Source: Cladocopium goreaui
Lineage: Eukaryota; Sar; Dinophyceae; Suessiales; Symbiodiniaceae
Length of the DNA: 64,000 nt
Assembly (NCBI GenBank): GCA_947184155.2
Contig: CAMXCT020004079.1
Span: 75,453 to 139,452, forward strand
Direction: 5' to 3'
In this document: positions 43,605 through 54,460 of the stretch, piece after piece
Layout: each line of letters starts with the position of its first letter
Position numbering within the stretch: the stretch's first letter is position 1
Made by a program: the position numbers and the translations under genes
The notes under the pieces: generated by a model
Seen by the model: the letters and a program-made list of their open reading frames with translations, nothing else
Database searches by the model: none
What the model was told of the DNA's origin: nothing

Positions 43605-44060
43605 TGGCAGGTGTGACACTTGGCGACATAGACTTTCACTTTGTGTGGCAGGCGTGGCACTTGGCGACAGCAACGTGCATTCTGCATGGCAGGCATGGCA
43701 CTTGGCTGACAGCGACGTTCATTCTGCGTGGCAGGCGTGGCACCTGGCGACATCGACGTGCATTCTGCGTGGCAGGCGTGGCCATCGACCTGCACTTTGT
43801 GGAACAGGCGTGGCACTTATCGCACTGGGCTGGCTCCGGTGGCGCGCTTGGTTCCCGCGTGTCGCCGTGGACAGTGACGCCGGATCTTTTGCGTGGCAGG
43901 CGTGGCACTTGGTGACTTTGACCTTGCTTTAGTGCCATTTGGCGTGGCAGGCGTGGCACTTACAGCACTGGGCTGGCTCTTGTGACGAGCTTGGTCCGCG
44001 CTGGTCGCTGCCGGGGTCTCTTGCGTGGCAGGCGTGGCACTTGGGGACATCCAGTGTCAT
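43605..44060 (+). repeat. 45-bp dispersed repeat, main tandem cluster
   Basis: About nine copies of GTGGCAGGCGTGGCACTTGG with GACA-type spacers, starting at about 43605, 43645, 43686, 43728, 43769, 43805, 43892, 43941 and 44022, so mostly 40-50 bp apart. Minus-strand frames read repeated KCHACHA and LPR words. Confidence 0.8.
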
Positions 44061-45880
44061 TTGGCGTGGGCACACACCCCACCATTCAAAAGCGCCGTGC
44101 GATTGGGTGGTGGGTGGCATGTGTGCCTGTGTGCACCTGCCAAGGGAGCGTAAAGTGGGAGGCCCTCCAATCACACTGCTTGCTTCACTTGCATAGACCT
44201 CGCATCGCACGCATCTCCGTTAGTGTAACTATCACGTGTGCATTATTATTTTTCTACTGTCACCTGTTGCACTTTTTGACCCCTGTTTGTCTCCCCCTGC
44301 CTCTCGTCATGACGTTTCGCTGCCAGGTGCCTTTCCGTCTTCATCGCGCACGTTCTCCCGTCGCTACGTGGCAAGGGGTTGCTCTGACGCGCCTGCAGAG
44401 AATTCCACCATGCCGAGCACATGTCAGCACTGCACCACATGTGTCTAACAGCTGTCCAACCAGTCATGAATCACTGCACCGTTGGGTTCTCAATGCGTGT
44501 CGTTGATGCCTGACTTGCCTGACCTGCCAGGTGCCTCTGCGAACGACGGTTCTCTTGACGGGCCGTGCAAAGAGGCAACCTTTTGCATCCGCCAAGAACC
44601 TGCTGCAGACCGTCCGCTCTCATGACGGTCTGCGCGGGCTGCCCTGCACATGCTGCCAAGACCCGCGGTTGCCATTCACCTCTACTCATGGTGTTGGCAC
44701 GTCGGTTATGGCTACATTACATGATCACCCACCACTTATCCACAACACTTGTACATACAACACGTTAGCACACACTACGTTCTTGCACCACGCCTTTACA
44801 CACACTTCTTTCACCAACAACACCTTTACACGGACCTCTTTCACACACCTTACGTCGACACGCATTTCTTGCACACACCGATCTTCCACCATCTCTTTTC
44901 TCTTTCCTGCCTTTCCCATCCCATTTTCACCTTTCTTTGGCTAAAGCTGACATGTGGGGTTATCTGGTCCTTTTATTTGGAGCTCATAATTTTGGAGCAA
45001 AAGAGTGCGTTTCTGGCAACCTTGGCGCCTGACTAGCTCCGCTCGATGTCTGGTGACGCTTTATGAAAGCTCTTTATAAACAAACAAAGCCTTCATGTAT
45101 GACAGCTTTTTAAACAAACAAAGCCTCGAGTCAGGTGCAACATGCCTAGCCTCAGGCTTTGCCGGGGTCTTCTGGCAGATGAATGCTATAAGGAAAAAGA
45201 GAACCAGAAAGCTGTTTGTTTGTATACATGTACATACACGCCTACATAGATGCATATATCTATGTATATATACATACACATATGTATATCGATATCCAAT
45301 CAGAAGACCCTCTTCCGCGTTCTCGGAGGGTTCCATGCGACAAAGTGGCAAATCCTCGAAGCTCGAAATTTTGGTCCAGCCGCGGGACCCAAATCCAACG
45401 TCTTTGGGCTCCACTCATCCATGGGCTAACAATGGCTCAATGGGTTGAATGAGCATGAATGGGATTCACTGGGGATACAATGATGGTTATAGGAATGATT
45501 TTTAACCGGCAAAATTCATCTGGAGATGACCCTTGTTGAGTACCTCTGCGAGTCAAAAACCAAAAGTGTTCTATAGTTGATCCATGTGGCCTGTTTCGGA
45601 GGGCCATATCTTCAAAACAGCATGGCAGAACACGAATAATGTCCTTGGAAGTGCTGTGAAATCAGCTACTCCTGCGAGGACTTGGTGAGCAAAAAAAAGC
45701 GGTGCACCTGGGGCATGGACAGTGGGGATGGGTTGTTGTGGCAAGGCAGCCGAAAATTATTGAAACTGGACATTTCAAGATGGAAATGGAGCAGCAACCA
45801 ATAGTTGCCCATGTAGCAAAGACATCGCGTGGACTCCACCTAGTGAGTGTGTCATTCATCGACCTATGATGCATTCCCAG
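44061..45880. other. unassigned GC-moderate stretch
   Basis: Has GCCAGGTGCCT words at 44320 and 44528, a short ACACGTT/TTTACACAC minisatellite (44750-44890) and a TACATACA run near 45230. Several overlapping open frames but none with a recognised domain. Confidence 0.3.
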
Positions 45881-45884
45881 TTCA

Positions 45885-46252
45885 AATCCAAAGATACCCA
45901 TGCTCCAATCCCACTCGGCCTGCGGAACACGGCCTGTGATTGCTCCTAAATTGTCGCCGAAGATTGTTCAAGTTCGTGCTTTGGGAACTGCCATCACTGA
46001 CTAGCTTCGCAATACTTTCAGTAGGCTTCTTCCAAGACTTGTCAACAAAGATCCTCATGAATCTCTTCCAGAAATCCTTTCCAAGATAGTCCGAATCCAT
46101 TTCATCAGAGCTTCCCTTAGTGGCCAACATGGCATATGCCCGTGCACCAGACTTTGCGCTGAAGATTGGGCCATGGCTCGGCCACCTCAGCTCCTTTTTG
46201 AAGGTGAAATGCGGGCAGGTTTCTGTTGGCAGTCCAGCAGCACTCTGAGGTC
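45885..46252 (-). CDS. probable exon, unrecognised soluble protein
   Basis: A minus-strand open stretch of about 120 codons: AAGLPTETCPHFTFKKEL, RWPSHGPIFSAKSGARAYA, MLATKGSSDEMDSDYLGKDF, WKRFMRIFVDKSWKKPTESI, then AKLVSDGSSQSTNLNNLRR. The composition is convincingly coding. It runs to a stop at about 45882; a one-base shift there leads into a second open frame (45662-45901, MGIFGFELGMHHRSM), so a frameshift or junction is likely. It begins after CTCAG on the minus strand. No family was recognised. Confidence 0.5.
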
Positions 46253-47335
46253 ATTCTTTTGCTTTTGCGGTGCTGCTGAATTTAGGCCAGGGCCCAAGGT
46301 ACAGGAATTGCTGTAGCGATTCAAGTCATTGAAGTGCAGGACTTGCTGATGTTTGAACTCATGTTGTATGAGCTTCTTTCATTTGTGGGGTTGGGCGAAC
46401 GTGCTTCGTGCGAGTTTTCTGTTCAGTCAGGGAACCTGAGATTGAGCAGCTAGATGACGACAGGCCAGACTGGACAGAGATCGCCATGCCTGCTGTGCCA
46501 TGCTAATTATTTTATCCTTAAAGACCAAATTGGCTCACTTTCATGCAAGAGTTATGTTTCGGAAGATGCAAAACAAAGCGTCACCCTTGTGTGTGCAGAC
46601 TGGACTTGTTTGCGATTAAGTCTATCCAGAACTGAATTGAAAATTAGGAGACAGAATCTTTAGAGGATGTTTTTATTCATTGCATGCTGAGGGCCTTCGA
46701 GCCTCTAGAGAGGCCGCCGACCCAGCTTCAATGATTAGCTTTGGCAAATTTCAGTGCATTCTGAAACCTCTAGAAAAATTCTGAATCATTCCATAACAAC
46801 GGCTTCTCGGATTCTCCGGAAATCGCCCAGGCCATGCTCTTTGAACAATCTTCACGATGAAGAGCAGGGACAGCAGAGATCTCAGATTAGTTCAAATTGC
46901 GGAAGGGTTCTGCATCTCTAATGCTTGCCTTCAACACTTTGAAACCTAGCCTATCATTTTTCCCCAAGCGTAGCAAGGGTTCCCGTTTCACTCTGGAGGT
47001 CTGGGGGTCGAGGCTGTGTTCACCAGATGTTGCGCAACCGTTCGCAACCGTTTGCAACCGTCGGCGTGAGGTCGCTATGGCCGTGCCTGTGGCGAGTTTT
47101 GCAACAGTGGTCACTTTTGGAGGTTTCAGACGTCGTGTAGCTTCGTTTCGCGTGGCAGGCGTGGCACTTTGTGACATTCCAACATGTTTCATAACAGAAA
47201 AGGACGCTGTCAGGTCCCCATTTTTCCACGTTTCTGGGAATGCAGTGCTTCTGCTACATCACGTTCGATCATTTATGTTCATATACCTGTGATGGTATTG
47301 CTAGAGATCCACACAGATTGTCAGACTTCCTCAGG
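46253..47335. other. unassigned stretch
   Basis: One copy of the 45-bp repeat at 47150-47180 (CGCGTGGCAGGCGTGGCACT). CGCAACCGTT words repeat at 47033-47062. No supported gene. Confidence 0.35.
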
Positions 47336-47557
47336 GGTTGCCAAAGGTTGCCAAAGGTTGCCAAAGAATGTCCTTCCCTTAGGGGGAGAGGTGGCCAAGG
47401 AAAAGAAGCAATTTTTTTTTGCTTTTTTCGAGCTTCTCCCCTCTCCTAGCCCTCCTATGTACATAGCCTCTCCCTGATGGCAGGTTGCCAAAGGTTGCCA
47501 AAGAATGTCCAGAGAGTCATGAAGATTCCCAGGGAAAACGAAGGTGAAAAAACAAAC

Positions 47558-47588
<31 letters not shown>

Positions 47589-47880
47589 GGCTTCCCTTAG
47601 GGGGAGAGGTGGCCAAGGAAAAGAAGCATTTTTTTCTTTTTTCGAGCTTCTCCCCTCTCCTAGCCCTCCTATGTACATAGCCTCTCCCTGATGGCAGGTT
47701 GCCAAAGGTTGCCAAAGAATGTCCAGAGAGTCATGAAGATCCCCAGGGAAAAGGAAGGAGGAAAAACAAACATAGTGTGTGTATGCCTTAGGGGAGAGGT
47801 GGCCAATAAAAGGGAGCCATTTTTCTTAAATGAGCTTCCCCCCTCTCCTAGCCTTCCTATATATAGCCCTCCTATATACC
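47336..47880 (+). repeat. 214-bp tandem repeat with microsatellite
   Basis: Units contain GGTTGCCAAAGGTTGCCAAA, GAATGTCC, AGAGAGTCATGAAGAT, AAACATAGTGTGTG, CTTAGGGGGAGAGGTGGCCA and CTTCTCCCCTCTCCTAGCC. CAGGTTGCC starts at 47481 and 47695, giving a period of 214 bp; a third, partial unit precedes them. Confidence 0.9.
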
Positions 47881-48267
47881 CCAGTCCTTAAGATGCCCCA
47901 GCCTTAGTTCCTGCTGAAATATCAGTCAATTCAATGCTGAAAAGCAGTATCGAATCTATCCCAAACCTCAGCTTTGCCGGCGTTGCCGGCGGTGTCCCAG
48001 GTCGGCTCTGAGACGTCTGAGAGGTGTTGAAGCATGGCCGCTGCAGAAAAAAGATGAAAAAAGTTGTTAATGTATATTGTGCTCCCGGTTTGTGTTTTTT
48101 GAAGCCCCTGTAAATGTATATTGGCAGGTCCCCCCCCCAAGGTGCTCAAGGGGCCCCTCGTATTTACATTGATGGACTTGCATTTTCCTAGTAGTAGTAC
48201 TACTGTATGCATCTATGATATGGATGCTACATAAGTAGCGCATAGCAATATGTACACACATTTTCCA

Positions 48268-48492
48268 CATGTACTTTGCATATGTAATGGAATTCTTCCA
48301 GGATTGACTGCAATAAAGACTCTTTGGTTGCAACTGACTTTGCTCGTAAGAGTTGGCACATGGTCAGGGCAGCTCCAACTTACCCTTTCTCCAAAAATAT
48401 GTTTTTTCCTGCATATTTCACAGTAATTTGCTATGCCACTGCATATCTAATCCAGGTACCCTGTTACCATAATTGCTTGGCTGTGCTTTCAT
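48268..48492 (+). repeat. diverged direct repeat, copy 1
   Basis: GCATATGTAATGGAATTCTT, CCAGG, CGTAAGAGTTGGCA, CCTGCATATTTCACAGTAA and TTTGCTATGCCACTGCATAT recur in altered form 750 bp downstream. Confidence 0.7.
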
Positions 48493-49019
48493 GATCTTTT
48501 ATGACAGGATGAGTAACACCTAAAAAGAGGTAAGACTGTTTATAAAACTTGACAGAAAACAGCTATGACACAACACATTGGACTAGGAAGTAGCAGCTCC
48601 CAGAATGCATTCATATGGAAAGGGGTCCCTTCTCCATCCTTTTGATCAATACTCACTCTTGTTTTTAATTCTTTGATCTATAAACTGTATGAAAAGTTTC
48701 AGGGGTTGTTTGTGCTTTAGTGGGTGAATGGTTTCAGCCAATATGCAAGCGCATTGTCACAAGTGCGCAGTATCAGTATATATACAGTAGAAATGGCAGC
48801 TTCGAACATGCACTGATATCTAGAGGGTATTTTGTGATAAAAGCAATATATATTTTGCAGATACCATAGCCATTTGCTGTGTCAACACATCCAAGCTGCA
48901 TTTGCACTTAGAATGCAACTATTTTATATATACATTTTTCTTATATAGTGCATACAGTTATGGAAAGGGTGGCATATAAGTCACCTATGCCCTTACAGAC
49001 ACAAGTTTTCTACATTTTT

Positions 49020-49241
49020 CCTGCATATGCAATGGTATTCTTCCAGGTTTCAATGCAGTAAAAGATCTTGGCTTAAAATATCGATTGATCACAAGAGTTG
49101 CCAAATTCCAGAGGCACTTCTATTTCCCCCTTGCTTCAGAAAAGGCGTTTTTACCTGCATATTCCATGGTAATTTGCTGTGTCACTGCAAATATAACGGC
49201 AGACATTTTATTACCATAAATGTACTCATGGCTGTGGGCAA
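49020..49241 (+). repeat. diverged direct repeat, copy 2
   Basis: GCATATGCAATGGTATTCTT, CCAGG, CACAAGAGTTGCCA, CCTGCATATTCCATGGTAA and TTTGCTGTGTCACTGCAAAT align with copy 1 over about 220 bp. The rest of 48500-49900 is AT-rich without a supported gene. Confidence 0.7.
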
Positions 49242-49902
49242 AACTTAATCTATGTCAGTATAAGTTCATCATGGTAACCAGAAGGGCACAAGACCAAGTA
49301 AAGGAAACACTTAAGCAACCTTACCAAACAACTGTATCTATAGAATGGCTGCCTTGCTTGTGCATTGATGCAGCAAGTTACCATGAAGTATGCCAAAAAA
49401 ATGCAACTACTTGAGGAGGGAGAATAAGTTGGAATTTGCACTTTCATTTGCTAAAAGAGTTCCACTGGAACTATGATGTCAACCAAAAGGCGACCTGGCA
49501 ACCCAATATCAAAAACCACCAATGCAAATACAAAGTGCTATGTATATGTATATATATATATACTGTCTTTGCAATAGCTGTATACCTAGGTAGTACCTAT
49601 AGATTAATATATATATATACATGAAGTACCAACTGACACACTGAATCTCTATGTTTCAAGATGTTGTTGGGCAAAGAACTTTGCCATTCATACACTAAGA
49701 CCACCTATCAAAAAAAAATAGAGCTACAAAAAGCAAGCAACCAAGAATAGAGCTAAGGATTAACAAACCAAAAACAGTACATCTCCCAAGAACTTTGATC
49801 TTTCATATATGATCAAAAGCGGAAAAAGAAGCATAAAATAGTCAAAAAAATACTTAAAACCACGTATTTTTGGGACCTGGTGGCGTCCCACTCTCTTTCA
49901 TA

Positions 49903-50052
49903 ACGTGTCAGAAATCATTTTGTTTGGCAGGCGCAATACTTTTGCATCGCTTTCAGAAGATGAGTTGCAGTTTTCGTGGCAGGCGCAGCACTTTCGCGAC
50001 CTCCATCGTCATTTCGCGTGGCAGGCGCAGCACTTTAGACGTGTCGTGATGC
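49903..50052 (+). repeat. 150-bp direct repeat upstream of the unknown gene
   Basis: CGTGTCAGAAATCATTTTGT through three copies of the 45-bp motif to GCAGCACTTTAGACGTGTCG. It matches 52428-52577 at high identity in the same orientation. Confidence 0.85.
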
Positions 50053-50760
50053 GTGTTTTTTGCGAATCGCAGTGTCAGGGCTGCGTCAAGTGGCCACAAG
50101 GTGCAAATTCCATGGCAGGCGGGGCATTTTGTGAGGTGCGATGAAAATTGACGGAAGCCTCGTACGAAACATCGATTTTGAGGTAGCAAATTTAGAGGTT
50201 CATAAGAAACTCGTAGGAAAACGCCGATTTTGAAGCTGCAAATTGTGAAAATTGGAGGAAGTCTCGCACGAAATGCTCGTTCTGATGCTCCCACGTGTCT
50301 CGTCTCGGGTCACTGGTTTTCCTGTGGCCTCGCCGTGTCTATGGGGGAAGCTGCAAAACTTGTCCTTGTGGAGGGTAGCAAAGCTGGTTGTAATGTCGTT
50401 TTGCGTGGCCAGTGAAGGTACCAGCAAGCGCCGTCCTGCAAATCAGGCCTTTGGGCTGGACCTCACCGTGCGGGAAGCAAACACGATGGCAAAGCTGAGG
50501 CCACTGCGCAGTTTGGGGATGGTTCATGGCACACTCTTTGCATTTGATGCGAGAACCACATCAATGGGCACACGGGCGCACACATACACACACGAACCAC
50601 AGCATGGATGATGCAGACAGCTCCATGCACTTCCTTGCCCAGGTGTGGCGCGTCCTTAGCTGCGGTGTTGCGCCTTCGAGTAGCATCGCAGCCCCCTGCA
50701 ATCAGGCGACGGGATATCTTGGCCACATGTAAAATTATAACGTCATGGCATTGGCTTCAG

Positions 50761-50859
50761 GGCGCTGGCCAGCCCTTGTGCGGATGCAATTTCGACATGC
50801 TGCGCAAGCCAATCGCCGAGGAGCTCTACAACAAGTGCCTCGCAGCCTGCAGGGACCAA
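50761..50859 (+). CDS. unknown gene, putative exon a
   Basis: Phase-0 stretch GAGQPLCGCNFDMLRKPIAE then ELYNKCLAACRDQ, between TTCAG|G and a GC donor (CAA|GCAAGC). It is GC-rich with a helical, Cys-containing pattern. Joined to 50969 it continues EAHEMAPAALPC. Family not recognised; alternatively the frame simply runs on to its stop at 50889. Confidence 0.4.
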
Positions 50860-50968
50860 GCAAGCCAACAATCGTTCAGCTTGCTGTAGCTGCTTCAATT
50901 TTTAACATGTTTGGGAGGTAACGGATGGACGAAAGTAATGCTTTCTGTTTTTGGTCTACTGCCGCCAG

Positions 50969-51170
50969 GAGGCACATGAAATGGCACCGGCGGCGCTGCC
51001 CTGCAGGGAACATCAAAGTCGCTGTCGGGGAGGCCCACGGCAGCCTTACTCCTATGGCCGACCTTACCAAGGCACGGTTGTTGGTCAATGTGTTGCACAC
51101 ACTCCCTGCAGATAGGCAGCGCGCTCGTCGCTCGTTCATGAACATTCCTCGGACATCCCATCACAGGAAG
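50969..51170 (+). CDS. unknown gene, putative exon b
   Basis: Begins after CCAG|G with EAHEMAPAALPC. A second frame is more protein-like from 51000: NIKVAVGEAHGSLTPMADLT, KARLLVNVLHTLPADRQRAR. The two cannot be joined by a normal-sized intron, so the true structure is unresolved. GC-rich and clearly non-repetitive. Confidence 0.4.
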
Positions 51171-51380
51171 AAGAAGAAGCAGGGCCTTCCTGCGCCCTGC
51201 GCGGTACCTGCAATGCGCTGCGCCGTGGCTCTTCTGCAGCCTGGGGCCTGTTGCTTGGATATGATTACTTGCTCCATGTTGCCTGTAGTGCGCACTTGTC
51301 GCTTGTCGATAAGCCCTTATTCATTTGTGCTGCTTGCCATGTCTCAAACCGAAATAAGGCACAAGCAGCTGCCCTGAAAG

Positions 51381-51452
51381 AAGCCCCAACTTAAAATTCC
51401 GGGCATTGGGGCCACCGTCACCGCGTTGGTCGACGTCAGCGGTGAGATCAAG
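51381..51452 (+). CDS. unknown gene, putative exon c
   Basis: KPQLKIPGIGATVTALVDVS, then GEIK, 24 codons in phase 0, ending at a GC donor (AAG|GCAGGG). The join to the next piece gives SGEIKDKTCYLVANGNP, which reads as one smooth beta-rich segment. Confidence 0.45.
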
Positions 51453-51579
51453 GCAGGGTAAAGAAGAAGGGGGCACGGGATCAAGAAAGAGGGGGTAGAT
51501 CGATGCAAGCAAAAAATAAAAAGCAACGCAATGCCTATCATGCATTGAAACTCTTTGCTCTGCTTGTCGCCCAATTAAG

Positions 51580-51624
51580 GACAAGACCTGCTATCTGGTG
51601 GCCAATGGCAACCCTCGCTGGCAA
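51580..51624 (+). CDS. unknown gene, putative exon d
   Basis: DKTCYLVANGNPRWQ, fifteen codons between TTAAG|G and GTGAGC. Short exon size and splice signs match the ABC and PPR genes of the window. Confidence 0.45.
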
Positions 51625-51766
51625 GTGAGCTGTTGGGCGCTGCCCCAGCCAGGCGCCGACGGACATTAAGGCAGGAAAGTTTTCGTTGTCGCTTGGTGCG
51701 GGTGTGTGTGTGTGTGTGCGTGTGTCTGTATTTGTGTGTATTTGTGTGTGTGCATGTGTGGAGCAG

Positions 51767-51888
51767 TGCGTTTTTTCGACCTCAACATGCTCAGCTTCTG
51801 CCCAGAGCTCCTCGCCCTGGCAGAATCAACGGGGCAAGCCGTGGCAGCCGCAAACATGGAAGATGTGGCAGAGGCGCTTTGCAACTGA
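51767..51888 (+). CDS. unknown gene, putative exon e
   Basis: RFFDLNMLSFCPELLALAES then TGQAVAAANMEDVAEALCN and TGA. Strong helical coding character right after a TG microsatellite. The phase of the join to 51580-51624 is not settled. A GC site (GAG|GCGCTT, 51869) may end the exon before the stop. Confidence 0.45.
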
Positions 51889-52049
51889 AGGTTTAAAAGG
51901 CGAATATATTCTGATGGTGCCGAGAGAAAACAGTCGTATTGCTGGTTTGGAATGGAGCTACCATAAACTTAAACTTTTTGTTGCGCAGTGATGCCTGCAA
52001 AAAGAAGTATAATTTTTTATGTGACCTGCCTGGCTGGAAGTAGACACGG

Positions 52050-52340
52050 CGCTGCTGCGAAAAGAGCGGGAGATCGACGCCAAACTTCAGCGCCGGGTCG
52101 CTGGCAACTGCCCGGTGTTTGAATCCGCCTGCCCGAAGGAGTGGCTTTTAGAATCATCTTATGTCATCATGTCTTCCCCTTGGTGCCCGGTGAAAGTGTT
52201 TTCCTTCAGCCCACAAGATCCCCCCAAGCATATCTTGAGGAGCGCACGGCCGCATACGAGCAGTACGTGGCGGAGCTCAAGACTCCTCGCCGCCATGGCA
52301 GAGCGGGCGGCGCGCAAGGCCTTGGAATCTATAAGAGCCC
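52050..52340 (+). CDS. unknown gene, putative exons f and g
   Basis: Two helical, charged pieces: DTALLRKEREIDAKLQRRVA (about 52050-52110, ending at a GT) and YLEERTAAYEQYVAELK (about 52232-52282), followed by a further Arg/Ala-rich piece (MAERAARKALESIR). They look like coiled-coil segments. The direct repeat begins 90 bp later. No family recognised. Confidence 0.4.
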
Positions 52341-52427
52341 TTTGCAGGACAGTGCACTCCGTGCATTGATGCAGTTCACAGTTTATGTTATCAACGAAGA
52401 AGCAAGACATTCTCATGTGTCTGCAAA

Positions 52428-52577
52428 CGTGTCGGAAATCATTTTGTTTGGCAGGCGCAATAGTTTCGTCGTTTTCAGAAAATGAGTTCCATTTTTCGTG
52501 GCAGACGCAGGACTTTGGAGACCTCCATCATCATTTTGCGTGGCAGGCGCAGCACTTCAGACGTGTCGCATTGCGTG
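52428..52577 (+). repeat. 150-bp direct repeat downstream of the unknown gene
   Basis: Same sequence as 49903-50052 (CGTGTCGGAAATCATTTTGT onwards) with scattered substitutions, leading directly into the minisatellite. Confidence 0.85.
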
Positions 52578-53670
52578 CTCTACACTCCACACTCTACACT
52601 CCACACTTTACACTTTACACTCCAAACTTTACATTCCATACTTCACACACTACACTTTACACTCCACACTCCACACTTCACACTCCACACTTTACAATTT
52701 ACATTTTACACTTGGCACTCCACACTTTACACTTTACACTCCACACTCTACACTTTACACTCCACACTTGACACTCCACACTTTACACTTTACACTCCAC
52801 ACTTGACACTCCACACTCTACACTTTACACTCCACACTTTACACTCCACACTCTACACTTTACACTGCACACTTTACACTCCACACTCCACACTTTACAC
52901 TCCACTCTCTACACTCCACACTCCATACACTACACTCCAGACTCCACACTGTACACTTTACACTCCACATTCTACACTTTACAATCCACACTCCACACAC
53001 TACACTTTACACTCCACACTTTACACTCCACACTTTACACTTTACACTCCACACTCTACACTCCACACTCCACACTCCACACTCTACACTCCACGCTCTA
53101 CACTTTACACTCTGCACTTTACACTGTACACTCCACACTTTACACTTTACACTCCACACTCTACACTCTACACTCCACACTCCACACTCTACACTCCACG
53201 CTCTACACTTTACACTCTGCACTTTACACTGTACACTCCACACTGTACACTCCACACTTTACACTATACACTTTACACTCCACACTTGGCACTCCACACT
53301 TTACACTCCACACTTTACACTCTACACTTTACACTCCGGACTCTACACTGCACTCCACACTCCACACTCTACACTTTACACTCCACACTCTACACTTTAC
53401 ACTTTACACTCCACACTTCACAATCCACACTCCACACTTTACACTTCACACTCTACACTTCACAATTTGCTTTTTACACTTTACACTTCGCACTTTACAC
53501 TTTACACTCCACACTTTGCTCCACACTCTAGACTTTACACGCCACACTCCACACTGTACACTTTACACTCCACACTCTACACTCTCCACACTACACTCTA
53601 CACGCTACACTTTACAATCCACACTCCACACTTTGCACTCCACCCTCTTCCACATTCCACAGTCTACAGT
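52570..53670 (+). repeat. ACACTTTACACTCC minisatellite, array 2, 1.1 kb
   Basis: Over 100 seven-base words of the form CACT(C/T)(C/T/A)A. Because the words lack stops in one frame, a 349-codon frame of Thr, Leu, His, Tyr and Ser crosses it; this is a by-product, not a gene. Sub-blocks of 100-130 bp are themselves duplicated (for example 53033-53125 and 53145-53240). Confidence 0.95.
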
Positions 53671-53820
53671 GCACTGGTACGGTAGCAAGGGAAACATGCA
53701 CAAGAATGTTCAATTAACTTGTTTCACAAAAAAGTTCTACGTGACTGCATTCGGGCTCGTGGGCTGCATCTTGTTTTCATCATTTTGTTCTGATTTCTGA
53801 TTTATATTATATCTGATCAG

Positions 53821-53884
53821 GCTGGAGGACGCCTTGCCCAACTTCTCTGGAGAATGGCTCTTGGTGAAGGCCCAAAATGTCTGA
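53821..53884 (+). CDS. possible exon, unrecognised
   Basis: After ATCAG|G: LEDALPNFSGEWLLVKAQNV and stop. GC-richer than its flanks. The stop follows quickly, so a GT (TTG|GTGAAG) or GC (AAG|GCCCAA) donor would be needed. Confidence 0.35.
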
Positions 53885-54460
53885 GAAACCTGGGGGGAAC
53901 CTACAAGAAATAGGGTGATTTGCCACGAAATCAGAGGCTTAAGCTGCTTGAGCAACCATTCTTGGTGGTTGCTCATCTATCCGCATAATAACAACCTCAC
54001 TGCAGCCAAGCCCTGTGCATATCATAGTTAATCTATGGTAGAACCATCCCAAGGGTGGCCCAACACAACAAGTCATTGCGGTTTCTGATGAACTATCCAG
54101 ATTCAATAGCGGATCACCCGCTCCCGCTCATATAATCTTCAAATGTTTCAAGCAACAAAAATGGGGTTATCAGTTTCCATTTAAGTGCATGTGTATGTAC
54201 ATGCATAACATAGATACATATATACATATAGACTGGGCTAACGCCCTGGTGCCGCCCACCCCCTTTCAAGGGTGCGGATATACATGTGTATATATATATA
54301 TATACACGCACACATGATGTTATAATATGCTTATATGGTTTCCGGCTCAGATTTTCACACCTAAACCAATCGATGGAATCCTGTAGCACAAAGCTCCGCA
54401 GAATTTGGGGCCACAGCCGGGCGTTGAGCCATGGGCTGCTCGAGCTCCAAACCGACCGTG

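Noticed and set aside
43216-43932. Three overlapping plus frames of 200-275 codons
   Set aside because: They cross the CTCACACACAACT minisatellite and the 45-bp repeat; all three frames are open for the same trivial reason.
52482-53531. 349-codon plus-strand frame rich in Thr, Leu, His, Tyr and Ser
   Set aside because: It is the translation of the CACTYYA minisatellite; the frame is open only because the repeated words lack stop codons.
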